Shown piece after piece: positions 51,211 to 60,219 of a stretch of 64,000 nt of DNA. The notes beneath the pieces are model-generated. The model did no database searches, was not told the DNA's origin, and worked only from the letters and a program-made list of their open reading frames with translations. Both the position numbers and the translations under genes were made by a program. Each line of letters starts with the position of its first letter. Position 1 is the stretch's first letter. Origin of the DNA: SAR86 cluster bacterium (lineage in GTDB: Bacteria; Pseudomonadota; Gammaproteobacteria; Magnimaribacterales; Magnimaribacteraceae); contig CP097969.1 in NCBI GenBank assembly GCA_023703575.1, positions 496,001 through 560,000 of the forward strand, in the 5' to 3' direction.

Positions 51211-51861
51211 CTAAATTAAATTTCCATTTTCCATTCTTAACTGTTTATCAGTCATGACCTCAGCTTCAAAAGCATCATGAGTTACTAAAAGAATACTAGA
51301 ATTTCTTTCAGAAAACACCTTCGACACTTCCTCATATAGACTTCTTCTAAGATCTTCATCTAGTGCACTAAAAGGCTCATCTAACATTAGTAAATCTGGA
51401 TTTGGTGCTAAAGATCGAGCAAGTGCTACTCTTTGTTGTTCACCTCCAGATATTTCATGAGGGTACTTATTCTTAAGAGAATCTATTTTTAAGAGTTCTA
51501 GAAGATCCGATACAATTTTGTTTTTATCTTTATTTCTCTGAATACCAAAACAAATATTTTCATAAACGGACAAATGGGGAAAAAGAGCCTTCTCTTGGAC
51601 AACTAGGCCTACGTTTCGTTTTTCAGGAGGAATGAATATTTTGTCACTGGTCATAACTTCGGCTTTCTTAATAATCTCACCGCTATTGGGGTTTTCTAAA
51701 CCAGCAATAAGTCTTAATAAAGTACTTTTTCCACATCCCGAAGGACCTAATATTGAAACTTTCTCTCCGATTGAAATATTTAAATTAAGACCTTTTATTA
51801 TTAAGTCAGACTTCCCATAAGCATGATTCAAGTCTTTAATTTCTAAGATGAGGTTTTCCAT
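51211..51861 (-). CDS. ABC transporter ATP-binding protein, ferric-iron type (short FbpC)
   Basis: A 216-aa ATPase with Walker A GPSGCGKST, the Q-loop VVQEKALFPHLSV, signature SGGEQQRVALARSL and Walker B LLMLDEPFSAL. It is the third gene of the iron ABC operon (substrate-binding, permease, ATPase). It lacks the C-terminal regulatory extension (about 130 residues) of full-length FbpC-type ATPases. Confidence 0.9.
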   Translation of the reverse strand: MENLILEIKDLNHAYGKSDLIIKGLNLNISIGEKVSILGPSGCGKSTLLRLIAGLENPNSGEIIKKAEVMTSDKIFIPPEKRNVGLVVQEKALFPHLSVYENICFGIQRNKDKNKIVSDLLELLKIDSLKNKYPHEISGGEQQRVALARSLAPNPDLLMLDEPFSALDEDLRRSLYEEVSKVFSERNSSILLVTHDAFEAEVMTDKQLRMENGNLI

Positions 51862-51865
51862 TTAC

Positions 51866-53470
51866 TTAATTGGGTCTAGAAGATCTTATCATTTTTGAGA
51901 GAAATATTATGGGTATCAATCCTATAATGACTATGGCAATAGCAGGTGCAGCTGCTTGCAACATTCTTTCTTCAGAGGCATAGGTATATGTTGAAACCGC
52001 CAATGTTTCAAAATTAAAAGGTCTAAGTATGAGAGTCGCAGGTAGTTCTTTCACTACATCAGACATCACTAGTAAAACGGAAGTCAATAAAGCGGTTTTC
52101 ATCAGCGGAAAATGAACATTAATCAGCATGCGCCAACCCGAGATTCCGAGCAATCTTGATGATTCATCTATTGAATTACTAACTCTTTGGTAACTGGATT
52201 CTATAGAGGAATTTGCAAGTGCATAAGTTTTTATGACGAAGGCAATCATTAATCCAAAGATTGAGCCAGTCAACACAATATCTACAATGGAAAATAAAAA
52301 AGTATCAAGATATACCATTAGCTGTACCATACCTACAGCAAGTATTAGGCCTGGTACAGCATATCCTAAAGACAACAGTGAACTTAATTTCTCAACTAAT
52401 TTATTAGGTTTAAATCTGACTGAAAAGTTGATTAATAGAGCTAACCCAGCACAAATTATACCTGTTCCTAAAGACAGGCTGAGCGTGTTCACTGAATTAC
52501 TTATAAATCTGTGATTGAAAAAGCCAAGGTTTACTTCGTATGCCCAAAGACTAAGTTCAACTACTGGAACGATAAAGCCTATAAAAATTGGAATAAAACA
52601 AATTAAAAATGCTACTAATCCCTTAAAACCTTGCAGATTATCCTCAAGATTGGGCGAGAAATTTGAATTATTAGATGTATAGATTGACCCGCCCCGAGTA
52701 TTTTTTTCGATTAGATAAAATACACCAATAACAATAAGCAATAAAGAAGCTAGTTGCATGGCAGTTTGTAGATCGTACAAGCCATACCAAGTTCTAAATA
52801 TCCCGGTGGTAAAAGTCTCTACTGCAAAGTGATCCACAGCACCAAAGTCAGATAAAGTTTCCATGATCACTAACATAACACCAGCTATAACAGCCGGCCT
52901 TATTATCGGCAATGCAAGCTTATAAAAAACTTGTATTTCATTGAGACCTAGTAACCGTGAGGCCTCTTTCATTGATTTTGATTGATTGAGGAGAGCGTTT
53001 CTAGACACTAGGTAAACATAAGGATATAGAGTAAAGGCGAATACTATTATTGCACCATACATGCTTCTCACATTTGGGAAGAAAACAAAATCATCATCGA
53101 GACCAAACAAATATCTAATTAAATTATTGGCATCCCCATAAGGATCAAACAGTCCGGTAAAAGTATAGGCCAAAATGTATGGCGGTATAGACAATGGAAG
53201 AATCAAAGCCCACTCAAATATGTTCTTGCCAATAAAGTTGTAGTTTGTAACCGTCCAGGCAGTCACTGTTCCAATAATGAATACTAAGACTGCAACTCCA
53301 ATTACTAATATAAGTGACGAATTAACATAGTCTAAAAGAACAAATTCATAAAGATGAGACCAATTGTCAGAATAATTTCCAAATAAACTTGATAAGACTA
53401 TTACTAGAGGAGCAGTAAAGATAATCAGGACTGCAAAGGGGAGAAGTCTCCATGAAGATACCATGTTCAA
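51866..53470 (-). CDS. Ferric iron ABC transporter permease (FbpB-like)
   Basis: A 534-aa fused permease with about twelve helices. Each half carries the conserved coupling helix region with EASRLLGLNEIQVFYKLALP in the first half and SRLLGISGWRMLINVHFP in the second. The fused double-length layout is the usual FbpB form. The gene ends 4 bp before the ATPase and begins 45 bp after the binding protein. Confidence 0.9.
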   Translation of the reverse strand: MNMVSSWRLLPFAVLIIFTAPLVIVLSSLFGNYSDNWSHLYEFVLLDYVNSSLILVIGVAVLVFIIGTVTAWTVTNYNFIGKNIFEWALILPLSIPPYILAYTFTGLFDPYGDANNLIRYLFGLDDDFVFFPNVRSMYGAIIVFAFTLYPYVYLVSRNALLNQSKSMKEASRLLGLNEIQVFYKLALPIIRPAVIAGVMLVIMETLSDFGAVDHFAVETFTTGIFRTWYGLYDLQTAMQLASLLLIVIGVFYLIEKNTRGGSIYTSNNSNFSPNLEDNLQGFKGLVAFLICFIPIFIGFIVPVVELSLWAYEVNLGFFNHRFISNSVNTLSLSLGTGIICAGLALLINFSVRFKPNKLVEKLSSLLSLGYAVPGLILAVGMVQLMVYLDTFLFSIVDIVLTGSIFGLMIAFVIKTYALANSSIESSYQRVSNSIDESSRLLGISGWRMLINVHFPLMKTALLTSVLLVMSDVVKELPATLILRPFNFETLAVSTYTYASEERMLQAAAPAIAIVIIGLIPIIFLSKMIRSSRPN

Positions 53471-53515
53471 TTTTAAATTTAAAAATGTTTCAATTAAGCT
53501 TAAACTAGATATTAG

Positions 53516-54535
53516 CTATTTCCAACCAGACCTATCCATAAGTTTTACTGCACTTGGATTCAGTTCACCAAAACTTCTTACAGAAATTTGATCTTCTTTG
53601 AAGTTTGTTCCAAAACCTGCTATTTCGGCGCTGGGTGCAACATCTTCAAGGACTGAATATTCATATGATTTATCAATCATATATTTTTGAACTCTTTTCG
53701 AAATCAAAAACTCAATGAAAGAATTAGCATTATCTTTATTTGGTGCATTTTTTAATATACCAGCCCCACTTATATTAATATGAGCTCCTCTATTTTTTTG
53801 ATTTGGAAAAATCATTTTTACTTTCCTTGCAGCTTCTAGTTGTTCTTGCCCAGCAGATCCGGAAAGCATTATCCCTATGTAATAGCTATTTGCCACAGCT
53901 AAATCTGCCTCTCCATTTGCTACTGCTATAATTTGTGATCTGTCATTACCTTGAGGCTTTCTTGCAAAGTTACCAACTAATTTTGTGGCCCATTTTTCAG
54001 TTGCTTCTTTTCCTATATTCTTAATCAGTGATGCAACCAAAGATTGGTTATACATATTATTGGAACTTCTTATAACAACTCTTTTACTCCATTTTTGATC
54101 CGCTAAGTCCTCGTAATTAAAATTCTCTACTAGCTCATCAGAAACATTCTCCGGATTATAAAATATAACTCTGGCTCTTTTAGCTATAGCTGTCCATTCA
54201 TCATTTGGACCTCTGAGATTTTCAGGAACCTCAGCGAGTACTTTTTCAGACTGAATGCTTTGAAACAAACCTTCTTTTTGAACTTTCCAAAGATTTCCCG
54301 CATCTACGGTGAAAAAGATGTCAGCGGGTGAATTCTTTCCTTCCGCCTTGAGTCTTTGCAATAGGGCACTGCCTTTTCCAGAGATGATATTAACTTTTAT
54401 ACCGGTCTCTTCAGTAAATTCTTCATAAAGCGCATCATCGGAATCATAGTGACGAGATGTATACACATTTACTTCATCAGCAATAACTAGGTCAATAAAA
54501 AAGGAAAAAAGTAAAATCATTTGAATTTTCTTCAT
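53516..54535 (-). CDS. Ferric iron ABC transporter substrate-binding protein (FbpA-like)
   Basis: A 339-aa periplasmic protein with a signal peptide (cleavage near residue 19) and the FbpA pattern: DEVNVYTSRHYDSD at the mature N-terminus, KGSALLQRLKAEG, SPADIFFTVDAGNLW, and the tyrosine pair of the iron site (ANSYYIG). It would capture free Fe(III) in the periplasm for FbpB/FbpC. A palindromic Fur box lies 19 bp upstream of the ATG. Confidence 0.9.
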   Translation of the reverse strand: MKKIQMILLFSFFIDLVIADEVNVYTSRHYDSDDALYEEFTEETGIKVNIISGKGSALLQRLKAEGKNSPADIFFTVDAGNLWKVQKEGLFQSIQSEKVLAEVPENLRGPNDEWTAIAKRARVIFYNPENVSDELVENFNYEDLADQKWSKRVVIRSSNNMYNQSLVASLIKNIGKEATEKWATKLVGNFARKPQGNDRSQIIAVANGEADLAVANSYYIGIMLSGSAGQEQLEAARKVKMIFPNQKNRGAHINISGAGILKNAPNKDNANSFIEFLISKRVQKYMIDKSYEYSVLEDVAPSAEIAGFGTNFKEDQISVRSFGELNPSAVKLMDRSGWK

Positions 54536-54553
54536 AAGTAGAATTTTACTTTA

Positions 54554-54570
54554 TTGAGAATGATTCTCAA
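54554..54570 (-). promoter_or_regulatory. Fur box upstream of the iron ABC operon
   Basis: The perfect 17-bp palindrome TTGAGAATGATTCTCAA matches the central region of the Fur consensus (GATAATGATAATCATTATC). It lies between the P450 stop and the fbpA-like start, so it likely represses the iron ABC operon when iron is abundant. Confidence 0.75.
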
Positions 54571-54577
54571 ATAGAAT

Positions 54578-55906
54578 TTACTTTCTATGAACGATTACTG
54601 GCAGTTCTGTAATACCTCTAATAAAACTTGAGTTGAGATACTTAGTTTCTCCTACAGTTTCAATGAATGAAAATCTTTTTAGAATTTCTTCCCAAAGAAT
54701 CTTCAGTTGAAGATCGGCAAGTCTATTGCCAAGGCATCTATGGATTCCAAAACCAAAAGAGATATGCTGCCTTGCATCCTCTCTTTCGACGTTAAGTTCA
54801 TCAGGGTTCTCAAATTTATTTATATCTCTATTTGCAGATGTGTACCAGATTGCAACCTTATCCCATTTTTTAATGTTCTTTCCGCCAATCTCAACATCTT
54901 CCATTGCTGTTCGACACATATGTCCAACAGGACTTTGCCATCTAATAATCTCAGACACCATATTGCCTATTAAATCATTGTTAGCTTGAACTTTAGCAAG
55001 TTGCTCCGGGAATTGATTAAAAGCTTTAATACCCCCACTCATCGAATTTCGAGTAGTATCGTTTCCTGCTACTATTAGAAGAATTACATTTCCTAAAAAT
55101 TCATTGGGCGTCATATTTTTGGTGTTTTCACCGCGAGCGAGCATTGAAATAAGATCGTTTCCATCACTACCGTTAGCCTTCCTTTCTTCCCATATTGAAT
55201 TGAAGTATTCAAAACATTTCCATAGTTCTTGAAAACCTTCCTCAGGAGTTTCAAAAAAATCTGGATCCGTTATTCTCTCAACCGTATCTGACCAATGTAT
55301 AAGCTTTAATCTATCTTCTTGAGGGACATCGAATAACGTAGCTAACATTCGGCTAGTAAGTTCTATCGATACCTTATCAACCCAATTAAAAGTCTCTCCA
55401 TCAGGAAGTTCATCAAGAATATTTTCAGTCCTTTCTCTAATTAATCGCTCAAAATTTCCTAAATGACCTGGAGTAAACATCGGCGCAACTACTTGTCTTT
55501 GTTCAGTGTGAATTGGTTGATCTTGCATGATGAACATAGGTAGATGAAATATTGCGTCGGGCGGCTCTGACATTGGCTGTCCACCTAGCCTAATGCCACC
55601 ATTCATGATGTCGGAAGAAAATATTTTATGGTTCATATCAATAGCTTTTACATCTTCATATCCTGAGATAGACCAATAAGGACCTGCTTGACTATCCTCA
55701 GTGAAGTGAACAGGACACTCTTCTCTTAACCTTTTGAATACATCGATATCAAGATTCTTTCCAAACCAGTCATTATTAGCAGGATTGATTTTATCGATGT
55801 CAACGGAGTAAGGATCAATGTCGTCTGGCAATCCCCACTTAGCTTTAATTTCTGCGTTTGATATATTTTCAATATCAAAGATATTATTTTTTTGTTCTGT
55901 GCTCAT
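54578..55906 (-). CDS. Cytochrome P450, CYP153-like
   Basis: A 442-aa bacterial P450. The haem-binding loop is FGFGIHRCLGNRLA with axial Cys391, the I-helix reads VAGNDTTRNSMSGG, and the ExxR motif is SEIIRWQSP. The MQDQPIHTEQRQVVAPMFTPG region and the I-helix match the CYP153 alkane/terpene omega-hydroxylases. No ferredoxin or ferredoxin reductase gene is adjacent, so redox partners must come from elsewhere. Confidence 0.88.
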   Translation of the reverse strand: MSTEQKNNIFDIENISNAEIKAKWGLPDDIDPYSVDIDKINPANNDWFGKNLDIDVFKRLREECPVHFTEDSQAGPYWSISGYEDVKAIDMNHKIFSSDIMNGGIRLGGQPMSEPPDAIFHLPMFIMQDQPIHTEQRQVVAPMFTPGHLGNFERLIRERTENILDELPDGETFNWVDKVSIELTSRMLATLFDVPQEDRLKLIHWSDTVERITDPDFFETPEEGFQELWKCFEYFNSIWEERKANGSDGNDLISMLARGENTKNMTPNEFLGNVILLIVAGNDTTRNSMSGGIKAFNQFPEQLAKVQANNDLIGNMVSEIIRWQSPVGHMCRTAMEDVEIGGKNIKKWDKVAIWYTSANRDINKFENPDELNVEREDARQHISFGFGIHRCLGNRLADLQLKILWEEILKRFSFIETVGETKYLNSSFIRGITELPVIVHRK

Positions 55907-55980
55907 ATGGCAAACATTATGTCAAAAGATATTGATTATTGTTATAAAGTTTTTTTTTAATATGTTTTAAAATATAACTA

Positions 55981-56658
55981 ATGTTAATAGGAATCTTATT
56001 TTTTCTAATTGTCTTTGTTATTCCCAAATTTTGGCTTTCTTATTCAATGAAAAGTAATGACAAAGAACTCACAAATATGCCATTCAATGCAGAAGAATTC
56101 GGAAGACTTATTCTCGAAGAGAATAATTTAAAAGACGTAAAGATCGAAGAATCTTCAATGGAAGATCATTATGATTTAAACGATAAGACTGTAAGAGTTC
56201 AAGAGGGTAGATTATCAAAAAAAAGTTTAACTTCATTAACTATAGTGTGTCATGAGATAGGTCATGCAATACAACATAACGAAGAGTATGGTCCGTTAGT
56301 TCGCAGAACAAATATAGTAGAAAAAACTCAGTGGATATCAAAACTTGGAGGAATAATCCTCTACAGTGGTCTGCCACTCATATTAGCAACTGGTTCTTTT
56401 GGTCTTATCAAAGTTTGCCTTATTTTTGTCATATGCTCAGTTCTTCTAGGAGTTTTGATTCACTTAATTACCCTAGATGTGGAGATTGATGCAAGCTTCA
56501 GACGAGCTATGCCTATTATTAGAGAAAAGATACCTGAACAATATCATGCCAATTGTAGCAATGTGCTTAAAGCAGCTGCTTTCACTTATGTAATTGGTGC
56601 ACTTACGAGTTTCTTGTCTCTTCGATATTTGTGGCTTCTCGTTTCAAGAGTACGTTAG
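55981..56658 (+). CDS. YugP-like neutral zinc metallopeptidase
   Basis: A 225-aa membrane protein with an N-terminal helix, the HExxH zinc motif in CHEIGHAIQH near residue 97, two central helices and a C-terminal helix. The layout matches the YugP-type zinc metallopeptidases. Its substrate is unknown. It diverges from the P450 gene across 74 bp. Confidence 0.85.
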   Translation: MLIGILFFLIVFVIPKFWLSYSMKSNDKELTNMPFNAEEFGRLILEENNLKDVKIEESSMEDHYDLNDKTVRVQEGRLSKKSLTSLTIVCHEIGHAIQHNEEYGPLVRRTNIVEKTQWISKLGGIILYSGLPLILATGSFGLIKVCLIFVICSVLLGVLIHLITLDVEIDASFRRAMPIIREKIPEQYHANCSNVLKAAAFTYVIGALTSFLSLRYLWLLVSRVR

Positions 56659-56662
56659 AAAT

Positions 56663-56905
56663 TTAATCTAACTTCTCTTCAAAGTCACAGACCATCTTAG
56701 CCTCAACAGACCCAACGACGGCTAAGTTTACTTTTGCACGACCTTCCATAGATCCAGAAACTAGACATTTCTCAAGACTTTCTTGAACAATTTCTCTAAC
56801 GATCTGAGTTAACTCCTCGACTGTTAAGTCACTAATTGTTTTTTCCTCCGTTGTTAAGATATTGAAGCTTATGAGAAAAATTGCACAAATTAATTTCTTT
56901 TTCAT
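56663..56905 (-). CDS. Small exported protein (80 aa)
   Basis: An 80-aa product with a signal peptide (MKKKLICAIFLISFNILTT) and an acidic helical mature part with two Cys. It lies 4 bp after the photolyase-like gene on the same strand. No family recognised. Confidence 0.55.
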   Translation of the reverse strand: MKKKLICAIFLISFNILTTEEKTISDLTVEELTQIVREIVQESLEKCLVSGSMEGRAKVNLAVVGSVEAKMVCDFEEKLD

Positions 56906-56909
56906 ATTT

Positions 56910-58415
56910 TTACTTAGTATTTTCTTTTATAAATTTTTCAGCATTTGCAAATATACTCTCCTTTCTCGCAGGATCCAATCTGTCTAAAGTTCTCGTGAGA
57001 AAGCTCATTCTGGCGTTCTTTTCAAAGAAGTTTCTATGTTTCTCTGTAAATCTCCAGTAGAGTCCGTCAACCGTATCGTTCCATTCCCCTTTTTTATAAT
57101 TGCTCATTTTCATAATATAGTTGGAACCGCATGTATAAGGTTTAGTAGACATCAATCCACCATCTGCAAAGGTTGCCATTCCATATACATTAGGGACCAT
57201 TACCCAGTCTGATGAATCAATGTACATTTCCATAAACCATTTATAAATTTCATCAGGATGAATTTCGCACATATTCATTAGATTACTTATAATCATCAGT
57301 CTTGGTATGTGATGATTGTAGCCGTCTTTAAGAACACTTTTTATGCAATCATCAAGAGGAACAATACCAGTCGTCCCGTCATACCAACTTTTAGAGAGTT
57401 TGTTGGTGTGATTCCAATAGTTACTTTGAAGTTGAAATTCACTTTGATCTTGATATATACCCCTTATAAATTCTCTCCATCCTATTAACTGCCTTAGGAA
57501 CCCCTCTAAAGAATTTAGAGGTACCTCAAATTTACTGACATGTTTATTAATAGATTTTAAAATTTCCTTTGGAGTTATCAGTCCTAGGTTTAACGAAGAA
57601 CTAATGCAACTATGAAAAAGAAAATTTTTTTCATTCAACATTGCATCTTCATATAAACCAAAGTTATTGAATTTTACTTTTAAAAAATTATCAAAATGAT
57701 TCTTAGCTTGTTCTCTAGTAACTGGAAACCAAAAATTATCTAATAATCCTGGGTGATCAGAAAAGTATTTTTCAATAATTTGGATAATATCATCGTGATG
57801 CTTAGATTTCTTATAAGTGGGCTGTATAGGAAGCTCTATGTCCTTCGGAAATTTTTTTCTATTTTCCTCATCAAAAGACCACTTGCCTCCTTCTGGATTT
57901 CCATCCTCGTCTATAAGGAGATTTAAATTTAATCGAGATTTTTTATAGAAACTAGCCATCCTATATTTACTACTGTCTCCTTGGAACTCTCTTAATTCCT
58001 CTCTTGAAAAGAGAAACATAGGTGACTTGATAAATTCTATTTCTTTCTCAATCTTATTAAAATAATTGATAGATTCCTCTTCGAAGGACTTATCTTCAAT
58101 CTGATACATAAAAATTTTATGAAAATCTTTACCTTTAAGAAAAGCACCAAAGTTATCAAAGTAACTTTTTGAGGCTTTTAGGTTTTCTAGTTTGTTGTAG
58201 TGAACATTTATGCCTTCAGCCATTAAAGTATCCTTGTATTCCCTCATAGCCGTCAAAAAAAGATAGAGCTTTAGTTTATGATGCTTTTGGTAAGTGCATA
58301 AACCGAAATCCTCAGACATGTATACATCTGTGCAATCTTTTTCTAATAACTCCTCGGGATTGAAAAGTTGATTGCCTAAGACTAAAAAAAGATTTCTACC
58401 GTTCTTGGAAGTCAT
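56910..58415 (-). CDS. Photolyase/cryptochrome-related protein (FeS-BCP family) without the FeS cysteines
   Basis: A 501-aa protein of the deoxyribodipyrimidine photolyase-related family: N-terminal antenna domain with LVLGNQLF, the helical FAD domain, and conserved motifs ADGGLMSTKPY and YWRFTEKHR near the C-terminus. In classical members the segment after this NYI block has a CxxC followed by CPF, forming a 4Fe-4S site. Here it reads SNYKKGEWNDTVDGLYW (Lys441-Glu444), so those three Cys are absent. It likely repairs (6-4) photoproducts or senses light using flavin, with an iron-free C-terminus. Confidence 0.85.
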   Translation of the reverse strand: MTSKNGRNLFLVLGNQLFNPEELLEKDCTDVYMSEDFGLCTYQKHHKLKLYLFLTAMREYKDTLMAEGINVHYNKLENLKASKSYFDNFGAFLKGKDFHKIFMYQIEDKSFEEESINYFNKIEKEIEFIKSPMFLFSREELREFQGDSSKYRMASFYKKSRLNLNLLIDEDGNPEGGKWSFDEENRKKFPKDIELPIQPTYKKSKHHDDIIQIIEKYFSDHPGLLDNFWFPVTREQAKNHFDNFLKVKFNNFGLYEDAMLNEKNFLFHSCISSSLNLGLITPKEILKSINKHVSKFEVPLNSLEGFLRQLIGWREFIRGIYQDQSEFQLQSNYWNHTNKLSKSWYDGTTGIVPLDDCIKSVLKDGYNHHIPRLMIISNLMNMCEIHPDEIYKWFMEMYIDSSDWVMVPNVYGMATFADGGLMSTKPYTCGSNYIMKMSNYKKGEWNDTVDGLYWRFTEKHRNFFEKNARMSFLTRTLDRLDPARKESIFANAEKFIKENTK

Positions 58416-58445
58416 AGCAAAATGTTGGGCGCAAAAGTTTTCAAA

Positions 58446-58781
58446 TTAGTTCAAACGGTATTTGAAGTTTATTTGAAATTCATTATCTTGTTCAAAATAT
58501 TGATTATCGACAAAAGCGTCTTGAGCAGGCTGTTTCAAGAAATCTATAGTAAATTTCCTTTCAGCTGTTTCATTGACGAAATCAGCTTCTTCAGAATCAT
58601 CACCACTATTCATGACGAAGTAGGCAATTAATCCTACTGCTACAATTGCTCCTGCAGCAGAGCTACTTCCACCGTAACCGCCTCCATCATCACCTGAAGA
58701 AGGATTTTCACTTCCTCCGTGGTAGCTCGCAAGAGCTAGATTCGAAGTTATTGAGAACAATAATATAAATAAGTATTTCAT
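58446..58781 (-). CDS. Exported Gly/Ser-rich protein with one membrane helix (111 aa)
   Basis: A 111-aa product with a signal peptide, a low-complexity GGSENPSSGDDGGGYGGSS region, one hydrophobic helix (AAGAIVAVGLIAYFVM) and an acidic C-terminal domain. It may be a small envelope protein. The opposite-strand frame over this gene is judged non-coding. Confidence 0.55.
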   Translation of the reverse strand: MKYLFILLFSITSNLALASYHGGSENPSSGDDGGGYGGSSSAAGAIVAVGLIAYFVMNSGDDSEEADFVNETAERKFTIDFLKQPAQDAFVDNQYFEQDNEFQINFKYRLN

Positions 58782-58823
58782 AAATATTTCCTTATATCAG
58801 TTCTGTGCGTCTAAGTTCGTAAC

Positions 58824-58850
58824 CGAAAGTGTCAGTGCCCTGACATTTCG
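58824..58850 (+). other. Strong hairpin in the intergenic region
   Basis: CGAAA-(G)-TGTCAG pairs with CTGACA-TTTCG around the loop TGCC: eleven base pairs with a single bulged G. No U tract follows on either strand, so a classical terminator is unlikely. It lies in a 235-bp gap before the Rieske dioxygenase gene and may be an operator or small-RNA stem. The rest of the gap shows nothing else. Confidence 0.35.
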
Positions 58851-59016
58851 TATAACCTAGCAAAGCAGATTATTAAGTTGAGCAGCGAGCAACACTGAAT
58901 GTGTTGGAAGTATTATAAATTGTTCTTTAAATGATTAATATATGAATTTAACTTTTAATGAATTTTTTTGATCTACAAACCTGTGATAAAGTAATGAAAA
59001 AACCAGTAAGTAGTTA

Positions 59017-60216
59017 ATGCAGAAAAAAGAACAGATGCGCCTTCTAAAGGGATTAATGCATCATTTAGATAACAAAACTAACATCGATGCAGGAGGTATA
59101 ATAAGAGCTCCCGCCGATACATACACGTCGGAAGAAAGATTCGATATGGAGTGGAATACTTTTTTTCAAAATTATCCTCAAATAGTAGGGTTATCAGGTG
59201 ACTTGCCTGGACCAGATACTTTTTTAACAACTGAGGATTTCGGTGTACCGGTCTTAGCTGTGAGGGATAGTAGTGGTAAATTTAAGGCTTATGCTAATGT
59301 TTGTTCTCACAGAGGTGTAACAGTTGAGTCAAATAAAAAGGGTGAAAAGACGAGATTTTCTTGTCCCTTTCACGGCTGGACTTTCAACAATGATGGTGAG
59401 CTCGTAGGCTATCCAAAAAAAGATCAATTCGGAGAAATAGATAAAACATGCTACGGACTAAAAGAGTTACCATCTACTGAGAAATTCGGGTTTCTATGGG
59501 TTCATCCTTCAAGAGATGGAATGATTAATTTTGATGAATTACTTGGAGAAGACTTAGTTAAAGAATTTGAATCTTGGAATTTTGATAGTTTAGTTTTCGA
59601 ACACCAAGAAGAATATGTAACCGATATGAATTGGAAATTAGCGATTGATACATTTGGCGAAACCTATCATTTTTCTGTTCTGCACAAAGATTCTTTGCAC
59701 GAAGTATTCCATGGGAACTGTCAAATGTTCGATAACTTTAATCGTAATGGAAGGTTAATATTGTGTAGAAGAGCCATAGACGAAATGAGAAAACTGCCCG
59801 AATCTGATTGGAATATCTGTGCTGGCACATTGCCTGTATATTATCTTTTTCCAAATATTATTTTTATGCCTACACAAGAGGGCGCCTTCCTAGTTCAAGA
59901 GTACCCCTTAGAAAATTCACCTCATAAGAGTATCTCTAAAATTTCATTTTATTTTTATCCCCATGTTTTAGAGCATGTCCAACAGCTAGAGAAGCAAGGT
60001 ATTAATGGAAAGGAACTGCTTCAACAGCAATACAATGGATTTGCCTCTGTAATTAGAGATGAAGATTATGTTGCAGCAGCCTCATCCCATAAAGGTCTTA
60101 AATCAGGGAATATCGATTATTTAACATTTGGTAAAAATGAGCCTGCTCTTCATCATTATCATAATACTTATCGCGAAGCTTTAGGCCTTCAATCTTTACC
60201 ACTAGAAGAAGCTTAG
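59017..60216 (+). CDS. Rieske aromatic-ring-hydroxylating-type dioxygenase, alpha subunit
   Basis: A 399-aa oxygenase with an N-terminal Rieske centre (Cys96-x-His98, Cys116-x2-His119 in CSHRG and SCPFHGW) and a catalytic iron site at His218 and His223 (DTFGETYHFSVLHKD), with the bridging Asp just before it. The substrate may be an aromatic, choline-like or steroid compound. No reductase or ferredoxin gene is adjacent. Confidence 0.88.
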   Translation: MQKKEQMRLLKGLMHHLDNKTNIDAGGIIRAPADTYTSEERFDMEWNTFFQNYPQIVGLSGDLPGPDTFLTTEDFGVPVLAVRDSSGKFKAYANVCSHRGVTVESNKKGEKTRFSCPFHGWTFNNDGELVGYPKKDQFGEIDKTCYGLKELPSTEKFGFLWVHPSRDGMINFDELLGEDLVKEFESWNFDSLVFEHQEEYVTDMNWKLAIDTFGETYHFSVLHKDSLHEVFHGNCQMFDNFNRNGRLILCRRAIDEMRKLPESDWNICAGTLPVYYLFPNIIFMPTQEGAFLVQEYPLENSPHKSISKISFYFYPHVLEHVQQLEKQGINGKELLQQQYNGFASVIRDEDYVAAASSHKGLKSGNIDYLTFGKNEPALHHYHNTYREALGLQSLPLEEA

Positions 60217-60219
60217 AGA

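Noticed and set aside
58422-58631. Plus-strand 69-aa frame
   Set aside because: It lies antisense to the exported Gly/Ser-rich protein, whose signal peptide and low-complexity region are more convincing.
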